Assembly (NCBI RefSeq): GCF_026738875.1
Contig: NZ_JAPQFJ010000017.1
Location: 30,231-94,230 of the forward strand
Source of the DNA: Clostridium brassicae
GTDB taxonomy: Bacteria; Bacillota; Clostridia; Clostridiales; Clostridiaceae
DNA: 64,000 nucleotides
Direction: 5' to 3'
The notes under the pieces were generated by a model. The model saw only the letters and a program-made list of their open reading frames with translations, did not search any database and was not told where the DNA came from. Both the position numbers and the translations under genes were made by a program. Within the stretch, counting starts at the first letter, position 1. The number at the start of each line of letters is the position of its first letter. Positions 57,762 through 64,000 of this stretch are shown here, piece by piece.

Positions 57762-58847
57762 ATGAAAAAGTTAGGAATATCTATATATCCATCAAATTCA
57801 GATAGCGAAAGAATAAAGGATTATATAGCTCTTGCAGCTAAATATGGATTTAAAAGAATTTTTACATGTTTAATATCTTCAGAAGACATGGAGATAGATG
57901 AACTAATTAAAAAATTTGAAGATATAGTTAAGTTTGCTAATAAGAATGGAATGGAAGTTGTAGCAGACGTTGAACCAAGTGTGTTTACAAGATTTAAAAC
58001 CTCTTATTCAGATTTATCAATTTTTAATGAAATGGGTCTTTATGGCATAAGATTAGACCTAGGATTTAGTGGAATTGAAGAATCTATAATGTCTTTTAAC
58101 AAATATGGTATAAAAGTAGAGCTAAATATGAGTAATGGTACAAAATATATAGATAGTGTTTTATCATGTAAACCTAATTTAGAAAACATATTAGGATGTC
58201 ATAACTTCTATCCACATAGATATACAGGATTAAGCTACAAACATTTTATAAAGTGTAGTAAACAGTTTAAGGATTTAGGAATAAGAACAGCAGCATTTGT
58301 AAATTCAAAAAATGCAGAGTATGGACCATGGCCTGTGTCAGAAGGATTATGTACTTTAGAGATGCATAGAGAATTACCTATAGAAGTTCAAGCTAAACAT
58401 TTATTTGCTACTGGACTCATAGATGACGTTATTATTGCTAACGCATTTGCTTCAGAGGAAGAACTTAAAGCTTTAAGTAAAATTAATAAAGACATGCTAG
58501 AATTTAAAGTTAATCTTGCAGAGAATATTCCAGATGTTGATAAAAAAATAGTTCTTGACGAATTTCATTTTAATAGAGGAGATGTATCTGATTACCTTGT
58601 AAGATCAACTCAAAGCAGAGTTAAATATAAAGGCCATAATTTTGAATTATTTAATGCTGTAGATATAAAAAGAGGAGATATATTAATAGAGTCCTCATTA
58701 TATAAGAGATATGCAGGGGAATTACAAATTGCTCTTAAAGATATGAAGAATTCTGGGAAGACTAATGTTGTAGGTAGAATAGTAGATGAAGAAATATTTC
58801 TTCTTGATTATTTAGAGCCTTGGATGAAATTTAGTTTTACAATATGA
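57762..58847 (+). CDS. MupG-family (DUF871, GH170) 6-phosphoglycosidase
   Basis: 361 residues: an N-terminal TIM barrel of about 240 residues (LGISIYPSNSD, MEVVADVEPSVF, GIRLDLGFSG, LGCHNFYPHRYTGL) and a C-terminal beta domain of about 115 residues (DYLVRSTQSRVKYKG, INVVGRIVDEE-like end). The family was DUF871; S. aureus MupG cleaves MurNAc-6-phosphate-GlcNAc. With the PTS and kinase it would split an imported 6-phospho amino-sugar disaccharide. No MurQ etherase is in the window, so MurNAc use would need a gene elsewhere. GGAGGAG site. Confidence 0.87.
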   Translation: MKKLGISIYPSNSDSERIKDYIALAAKYGFKRIFTCLISSEDMEIDELIKKFEDIVKFANKNGMEVVADVEPSVFTRFKTSYSDLSIFNEMGLYGIRLDLGFSGIEESIMSFNKYGIKVELNMSNGTKYIDSVLSCKPNLENILGCHNFYPHRYTGLSYKHFIKCSKQFKDLGIRTAAFVNSKNAEYGPWPVSEGLCTLEMHRELPIEVQAKHLFATGLIDDVIIANAFASEEELKALSKINKDMLEFKVNLAENIPDVDKKIVLDEFHFNRGDVSDYLVRSTQSRVKYKGHNFELFNAVDIKRGDILIESSLYKRYAGELQIALKDMKNSGKTNVVGRIVDEEIFLLDYLEPWMKFSFTI

Positions 58848-58933
58848 TATATTATAACTTTAATTTATTTAGAAATCCTAAGTCGGTATGTAAAAAATGT
58901 AAATTAATATATTATAAAAACTTAATTCGATGA
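58844..58933 (+). CDS. Possible 29-residue CxxC peptide
   Basis: The ATG overlaps the TGA of the MupG-family gene as ATGA, the classic coupling overlap. It encodes a basic peptide with VCKKCKLIYYKNLIR and stops 14 nt before the operon terminator. No separate ribosome site beyond what lies within the MupG gene. Could be a real coupled microprotein or chance. Confidence 0.25.
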   Translation: MIYYNFNLFRNPKSVCKKCKLIYYKNLIR

Positions 58934-58947
58934 ATTGAAAAAGATAT

Positions 58948-58990
58948 AAATAAAAGCTGAGAATCGTAGTTAAATTCTCAGCTTTTATTT
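58948..58990. terminator. Strong bidirectional-type terminator
   Basis: 17-bp perfect arms AAATAAAAGCTGAGAAT and complement with a 9-nt loop and T-rich tail, ending the amino-sugar operon. Confidence 0.92.
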
Positions 58991-59143
58991 ATATTTAATC
59001 TTTACAAAATTATATATTAAGGATATAATTGAATTTTGTACACAATTATAACAATTTTATCACATATTATCTATTTACACAATAATTATATCATAACCAA
59101 ATAATGATGTCAAGAATTTTAAAAAATATGGGAGAGTGGTTAG

Positions 59144-61354
59144 ATGAGTAATTTTAAAGAAAATCAGAAAGAGGAATTAATGTATCTTGAAAAAACTTTA
59201 TCAATTATTGAATCCGAACTTGAAAAAGAAAAAGAGGTTTTAAATAAAAGATTGAGTAAGGTTATAGCTTCAAGAAAAGAGATGTGGGAGGAAAGTGCAC
59301 ACTCTTCGGAAGATTTTGATGGAATACCAGAAATGAATCAATATCTAAATGAAGTCAACATGGAAACAAGAGATTATATAAGTACAGAAAAAAGAGTTCA
59401 TAGATATAATAAATTGCTTAAATCCCCTTACTTTGGAAGATTTGATTTCATTGAAGATGGTTTTAATAAGACAGAGAAGATTTATGTTGGTTTATATAAT
59501 TTAATGGACATAAAAACCGATGACATTTATGTTTATGACTGGCGAGCACCCATATCAAGTATATTTTACAGAAATGAGTTAGGAAAAGGATTTTATAGAT
59601 CTCCATCAGGTGTGATTTATGGTGATGTTTTATTAAAAAGGCAGTATAAAATTAAAGACTCAAAGATTAAATATTTTTTTGATAGTAATATAAAAATAAA
59701 TGATGAGATACTTCAGGAAGTACTGGGTAGAAACTCTTCTACTAAAATGAAAAACATAGTTGAAACTATACAAAAAGAACAGGATATCATCATAAGGGAT
59801 ATTGAGAATGATCTTTTAATTGTGCAAGGTGTTGCAGGAAGTGGAAAAACTTCTATTGCACTTCATAGGATAGCATTTTTACTTTATGAAGGTTTAAATT
59901 CAAAATTAGATATAAATAATATTATAATAATTTCTCCAAACTCCATATTTAGTAAGTATATTTCTAATGTACTTCCAGAACTTGGTGAAGAAAATGTAGA
60001 ACAACTAATTTTTGATGATTTTGTTGAAGGTGAGAAAAGGCAAGAACAGATGGAAAGCCTTATAACTCTTCAGGGAAGTAAGCAATTTAATATAAAACTT
60101 GAAAGTATAAAATTTAAGGGATCAGATGATTTTGTAGAAATACTTGATAGACTACTTAAGTATTATGAAAGAAAATTAATTCCGTTTAAGGATGTGTACT
60201 ATAATGGTGAAATAATTGAAACAAGTCAGGAGCTAAAGAGCATATTTCTTGATAATAAAATTAATATGCCTATAGTTAAAAGACTAAAAAGAATAGAAAA
60301 AATGATATTAAATAAGATTTATCCATTAAGAAAGAAAAGGCTTGAAATGATTGAGAAGGTTGTGGAGAGAACTACAGAAACTCATATGCTTGAGATAAAA
60401 TCTTTCAGTAGGCTAATATCAATTAAGGAAGCTAATAAGCTTATGAAATATATTCATAGCTTCACTGAGGTAAATTATATGAATTTATACAAATTACTTT
60501 TTAGTGATAAAAATCTATTTTTTAGATTATCTAAAGGTATAAAATTACCGAAAAATATAGATGGAATTATATCTGAAACAAACAAAAAACTTAATTTAGG
60601 TTATATATCCTATGAGGATTCTGCTTCACTTTTATATATTAAGCTTAAGCTAGGTCTCAGCGAAGAATATCCTGAAATTAAGCAAGTAGTAATAGACGAA
60701 GCACAAGATTATTATCCAATACATTATCATATTTTTAAGCTTTTATTTAAAAATGCAAGATATACTATAATGGGGGATTTTAATCAGACGCTTGAAAAGC
60801 ATGGAGATAAAAATTTATATGATTATGTAGAAGATATACTTTACAAAACAAAGTCCGTAAAGCTTACATTAAACAAAAGTTATAGGTCATCTTTTGAAAT
60901 TAGTGCTTTTAATCAAAAATTGCTTAGCAATAAACAGGAGTTTTTATATTTTGAAAGGCATGAGGCGACTCCTAAAGTTAAATTTATGGACAATTTAAGT
61001 AAAATGAACCAATCTATTTGTGAAGATGTAATCAAGTTTTACAAAATGGGCTATAAGTCAATAGGCATAATATGTAAGAGTGAAAAAGAAGCAGAGCATA
61101 TACAGGGTAAACTAAGTGATACTATTGATGTAAAAGTTTTGAACAGGGAAAGTTATGAAAATAAAAATTCGGTGCTAGTAGTACCTTCTTATTTAGCAAA
61201 AGGTTTAGAGTTTGATGTAGTGCTTGTGTATAATGTCTCAAAAGAAAATTATAAAAGTGATTTTGATAAAAGGTTGCTTTATATAGCTTGTACTAGAGCA
61301 CTACATCAATTAGTTTTATATCATGTAGGTGAGAAAAGTGAGTTTATTAACTAA
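59144..61354 (+). CDS. helD: HelD-like superfamily 1 helicase (RNA polymerase recycling)
   Basis: 736 residues. N-terminal coiled coil (about 1-75) that in HelD reaches into RNA polymerase, the conserved YVYDWRAPISSIFYRN, Walker A GVAGSGKTS (229-237, Lys235), Walker B VVIDEAQDY, the GDFNQTL motif and C-terminal SF1 motifs KSYRSS, AKGLEFDVVLVYN and LLYIACTRA. HelD releases stalled RNA polymerase from DNA. Length is close to B. subtilis HelD. Monocistronic; ATG follows GGGAG. Confidence 0.9.
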   Translation: MSNFKENQKEELMYLEKTLSIIESELEKEKEVLNKRLSKVIASRKEMWEESAHSSEDFDGIPEMNQYLNEVNMETRDYISTEKRVHRYNKLLKSPYFGRFDFIEDGFNKTEKIYVGLYNLMDIKTDDIYVYDWRAPISSIFYRNELGKGFYRSPSGVIYGDVLLKRQYKIKDSKIKYFFDSNIKINDEILQEVLGRNSSTKMKNIVETIQKEQDIIIRDIENDLLIVQGVAGSGKTSIALHRIAFLLYEGLNSKLDINNIIIISPNSIFSKYISNVLPELGEENVEQLIFDDFVEGEKRQEQMESLITLQGSKQFNIKLESIKFKGSDDFVEILDRLLKYYERKLIPFKDVYYNGEIIETSQELKSIFLDNKINMPIVKRLKRIEKMILNKIYPLRKKRLEMIEKVVERTTETHMLEIKSFSRLISIKEANKLMKYIHSFTEVNYMNLYKLLFSDKNLFFRLSKGIKLPKNIDGIISETNKKLNLGYISYEDSASLLYIKLKLGLSEEYPEIKQVVIDEAQDYYPIHYHIFKLLFKNARYTIMGDFNQTLEKHGDKNLYDYVEDILYKTKSVKLTLNKSYRSSFEISAFNQKLLSNKQEFLYFERHEATPKVKFMDNLSKMNQSICEDVIKFYKMGYKSIGIICKSEKEAEHIQGKLSDTIDVKVLNRESYENKNSVLVVPSYLAKGLEFDVVLVYNVSKENYKSDFDKRLLYIACTRALHQLVLYHVGEKSEFIN

Positions 61355-61665
61355 TTTTTTAATGTAGTTTTATAGAAACATCATTGGGATGAAGATAGAC
61401 AATAGAGGATTAAGAAGCATTTTATTTTAATAGGTTATTATATAATGTGTAAAGTTTACATGTGTCTATACGATAACACACTATAGTGACAATTTATATA
61501 AATAAAATAAAAATTATTAAAAATTTTAATAATTAAAAATACATTTTAATTGTTTTTTGTAACAAATAATTATAATATATAGAATATATAAGTAGAGAAG
61601 TATACGCTTATGTAAATTCAAATAAGTAATTTTTAGATTTTACTTAAAAAGGAGTGAGATTGAGT
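61355..61665. other. Intergenic region after helD
   Basis: 311 bp, AT-rich. I see no terminator, palindrome or coding frame worth naming; a 13-codon frame at about 61391 has no ribosome site. Confidence 0.4.
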
Positions 61666-62064
61666 ATGACACTAGAAATTAATAATAATCTTGATTCAAC
61701 AGGCAAATATTTCAAGGACCTTTGCAAGAAATTCCCAAACATTAAATTTAATATGACTACAGAAAAAGTAGGATCTGGAACTCAATTAACTGTTAACCTT
61801 TCTCCAAAGTTAGTAGAGAAGATGTCAAAAAACCAAAAGTTAGCTGAAGATATTGAAAAAGCGCTTAGTACAGAACCAGCTACATTTGAGTGGCTTAAGA
61901 ATATGTGTAAAACCAATGGACAAGAGTTGAGTACTCGTTATGTTGTATATGACGAAAATGGTGAATCTGTTTCTAGCAGTGAATTAAAAAATATAGATGA
62001 CAATAATTCTAGTAAGATACATAAATATGATGAAAATAGGAATAGTAATATTGAAAAAAAATAA
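61666..62064 (+). CDS. Small conserved-looking hypothetical protein
   Basis: 132 residues from the ATG at 61666, with AAAAAGGAG 12 nt upstream; an in-frame TTG at 61660 has better spacing and could be the real start. Not recognised. N-terminal half is ordered (LDSTGKYFKDLCKKFPNIKF, KVGSGTQLTVNLSPKLVEKM), the middle is amphipathic helix, the last 30 residues are polar and probably disordered. No signal peptide. Followed by a terminator. Confidence 0.6.
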   Translation: MTLEINNNLDSTGKYFKDLCKKFPNIKFNMTTEKVGSGTQLTVNLSPKLVEKMSKNQKLAEDIEKALSTEPATFEWLKNMCKTNGQELSTRYVVYDENGESVSSSELKNIDDNNSSKIHKYDENRNSNIEKK

Positions 62065-62110
62065 AAATGTGGAAATTTTAATAATACAAAAAATGTGCAT
62101 TAATACCATA

Positions 62111-62150
62111 AAAGATAGGATATACATATATAATATATCCTATCTTTGCT
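62111..62150. terminator. Bidirectional intrinsic terminator
   Basis: 14-bp perfect arms AAAGATAGGATATA / TATATCCTATCTTT with a 9-nt loop, between convergent genes; TTTGCTTTT after it. Confidence 0.85.
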
Positions 62151-62193
62151 TTTAGAATTAGAGATATAATAAATCAATATTTTTTACTAATTG

Positions 62194-62586
62194 TTAGTAC
62201 CAATATCCGTAATATGGTCTTCTACGTCTTCTACGCCTTCTACGTCTTCTACGTCGCCCTGATAGTTCTCTAAGGAATAGTATTCTTATTAAATCATTTA
62301 TATCTCCTCTTCTACCATAAGGGCGCTGTCTATTGTAATGATTATTATCATCGTCATCAAGTTCATCTAGATAATCTTTAATATTTTCATATATATCCTT
62401 ACAAATATCATCCATGTCTTTTTCTGTTGGAGAATACATCCAACCATATCTTCTTTCCATTTTATCACAATGCATTTTAATCATGGGATAAATTACGTGA
62501 TAAATTCTAGGATACATTTCTTCTAAATCTTCATCGTTATCATATATATTCATATATGGCATGTAGGGGTAACAACAATTATACAT
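62194..62586 (-). CDS. Hypothetical spore-coat-like protein with poly-arginine tail
   Basis: 130 residues. Starts MYNCCYPYMPYMN, rich in Tyr, Cys and Met, then an acidic helical middle (KDYLDELDDDDNN) and a C terminus of 13 consecutive arginines followed by PYYGYWY. AGGTTTTTAATG context with GGAGG upstream. No family recognised. Tyr/Cys-rich ends and an arginine block are features seen in spore coat and DNA- or polyanion-binding proteins; a spore role is inference only. Confidence 0.6.
   Translation of the reverse strand: MYNCCYPYMPYMNIYDNDEDLEEMYPRIYHVIYPMIKMHCDKMERRYGWMYSPTEKDMDDICKDIYENIKDYLDELDDDDNNHYNRQRPYGRRGDINDLIRILFLRELSGRRRRRRRRRRRRRPYYGYWY
62218..62256 (-). repeat. 9-bp microsatellite coding poly-arginine
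   Basis: Thirteen consecutive Arg codons written as near-perfect TCTTCTACG repeats on the plus strand (AGA/CGT/AGG/CGA on the coding strand). Length should be slippage-prone while keeping frame. Confidence 0.8.
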
Positions 62587-62717
62587 TAAAAACCTCCAAA
62601 GAAATTTATTCTCCTATAAATTATATGATATATGTATGTGTACTGTTACAAGATTAAGATGATGTATATTAATTTCAAAATCATAAGAAGTGATTGGTAA
62701 TAGATTATACACTAGTA

Positions 62718-62749
62718 AAAAAGAGTCCCTTAAACAAGAGACTCTTTTT
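62718..62749 (-). terminator. Terminator overlapping the degV-family stop codon
   Basis: 10-bp arms AAAAAGAGTC / GACTCTTTTT spanning the last codons and stop of the minus-strand DegV gene, with TTTTTT in its transcript. Confidence 0.8.
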
Positions 62750-63581
62750 CAATAACTACGCCTAGAAGTCCAGGGCCTGTATGAACACCAGCAACTGGAC
62801 TTATATCTCCAAAGCCTATATGTGTTATATTTGGGTTGTTTTTTAAATCTTCATAGAATTTTTTACCTTCTTCATAAGCCCCACCATGCATTACCCAAAT
62901 TTTTGATTTAGATGTATTTAAAGTGTTTTGAATTATTTCCATAAGTTTATTTTTTGCTTGTTTTTTTCCTCTTACTTTAGCATAGGTATAATAAACACCA
63001 TCGCTATTTATAGAGATTATTGGTTTAATATCTAATAATTGTCCAAACATACCAGAAACTTTTCCGATTCTTCCACCTTTTATTAAGTATTCTAAAGTAT
63101 CAACTATATAGTAAACACTAATATTATCTCTAAGTAATGGGAGAGCTGAGACAATTTCCTCATAACTCTTACCATTCTTTATCATTTCACCACAATCTTT
63201 TACAAGAGCACCACATCCAAGAGTCAAAGATTTTGAGTCAAAAACTGTTATATTTAAATTAGAATGTTCACTTGCTGCTAGTCGTAATGTATTATAAGTG
63301 CCAGATAACCCAGAACCTATAGGAATTACAATAGCATGAGTATATCCTTCATCTTCAAGTTTATAAAAAAGATTATGCATATCTTCTAGAGAGGGCAAGG
63401 ATGTATGAGGTACTTCTATTTTTAAGTTATCGTATACTTGTTGAGGAGTTATATCTACTCTATCAATATATTCTCTGTCTTTATAAATTATTTTTAAGTT
63501 AAGTATTTTTATATCATAGGTGTTTATAGTTTCTTTATTTAAATCACATGTACTATCTGAGATTAAAGCTATTTTTTCCAA
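62730..63581 (-). CDS. DegV family fatty-acid-binding protein
   Basis: 283 residues. DegV fold with opening IALISDSTCDLNKE, PIGSGLSGTYNT and YLIKGGRIGKVSGMFG, the residues that grip the fatty-acid carboxylate, and GAYEEGKK near the C terminus. The family (FakB-like) presents fatty acids to the FakA kinase for phospholipid synthesis; FakA is not in the window. The start is TTG at 63581, 6 nt after AAGGAGGA. Confidence 0.9.
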   Translation of the reverse strand: MEKIALISDSTCDLNKETINTYDIKILNLKIIYKDREYIDRVDITPQQVYDNLKIEVPHTSLPSLEDMHNLFYKLEDEGYTHAIVIPIGSGLSGTYNTLRLAASEHSNLNITVFDSKSLTLGCGALVKDCGEMIKNGKSYEEIVSALPLLRDNISVYYIVDTLEYLIKGGRIGKVSGMFGQLLDIKPIISINSDGVYYTYAKVRGKKQAKNKLMEIIQNTLNTSKSKIWVMHGGAYEEGKKFYEDLKNNPNITHIGFGDISPVAGVHTGPGLLGVVIEKESLV

Positions 63582-64000
63582 AATAAATCCTCCTTATAAA
63601 GTAATTCGATATGCGGTTTTGAAAACTACATATAGGTATATTAATATAATATCACCTAGTAAACAACATATCAACTAAAAGTATAAAATTAGTTATGTAA
63701 GGTATTATTTGTTAGAATGCATAGCGATTTTACGTATGTACCTTTAAAAAATTTCTAATTACCTAGATTTCGTACAAATATAAAAATTATATTTTCATAT
63801 AATTACCTGTTAATATTATTCAATATATTCCATAGTCGCCCAGATTTTTAGGCGGAGCCTACTGGAATAATTCCACAGAATTAAATTTGACAACACTAAA
63901 GAAAAGTAAAAGTCCATTTACTGTTTTGGATAATATTACATTAATTAATTTATTGTATTTAACTTCATATATTAAATTTTAATTGTATATATTTAGGGGT
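63582..64000. other. Upstream region of the DegV gene
   Basis: 419 bp up to the window edge, AT-rich with no coding-like frame. A GC-richer hairpin at about 63829-63865 (CGCC/GGCG core with CCATAG and CTACTGG flanks) followed by GGAAT-AATTCC is the only notable structure; its function is not known. Confidence 0.4.

Noticed and set aside
63826..63885. GC-rich hairpin considered as a riboswitch or tRNA fragment
   Set aside because: Too short, no cloverleaf and no known riboswitch core recognised; kept only as a note in the gap entry.

Overview
The window reads as chromosome of a low-GC, spore-forming, anaerobic Firmicute, most likely a Clostridium close to C. sporogenes / proteolytic C. botulinum. 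That placement is an inference from very low GC, strong AGGAGG ribosome sites, secreted chitinase, spore-type manganese catalase, iron-type alcohol dehydrogenase and many PTS systems; no rRNA or marker gene is present to prove it. I see no tRNA, rRNA, CRISPR, prophage or complete insertion sequence.

Layout. 1-4.5 kb: two divergent methyl-accepting chemotaxis proteins (the first cut by the window edge). 4.5-10.8 kb: secreted proteins, namely a coiled-coil protein with 45-bp tandem repeats, a GH18 chitinase, and a convergent secreted protein that shares the chitinase's C-terminal module. 11-14 kb: PadR regulator with self-operators and an Fe-S flavoprotein, then an aromatic-acid-exporter-like protein. 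13.9-19.4 kb: cellobiose-type PTS operon with GH1 phospho-beta-glucosidase and a divergent PRD regulator. 19.6-22.4 kb: UvrA-like ABC protein with MarR regulator behind a perfect palindrome. 22.6-26 kb: class I ribonucleotide reductase with two NrdR boxes. 26-34 kb: threonine synthase, AlkD-like protein, a DUF421/DUF4363/DUF1657/manganese-catalase group of spore type, AraC regulator and alpha/beta hydrolase. 34-39 kb: alcohol dehydrogenase, a GyrI-like protein and WYL regulator that share an operator, a structured RNA candidate, and an SPL-like radical SAM protein. 39-59 kb: three successive sigma-54 modules. 59-64 kb: HelD-like helicase, two small unknown proteins and DegV.

The strongest theme is sigma-54 control. 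Three enhancer-binding proteins (39122, 45344, 51827) are each followed by their own terminator and then a GG-N10-GC promoter driving the next operon: a PatB/MalY lyase plus glutaredoxin-like protein; a lactose/cellobiose-class PTS plus GH4 phospho-glucosidase; and a second PTS of that class plus a BadF/MurK-type amino-sugar kinase and a MupG (DUF871) family 6-phosphoglycosidase. The last operon reads as uptake and cleavage of a GlcNAc- or MurNAc-containing disaccharide, which fits the secreted chitinase and lysozyme-like protein elsewhere in the window. A 140-nt strongly paired element sits between its PTS genes and its enzyme genes. Several operators could be read directly (PadR, MarR, NrdR, WYL). 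Many CDS starts were moved downstream of the longest open frame where the ribosome binding site demanded it.
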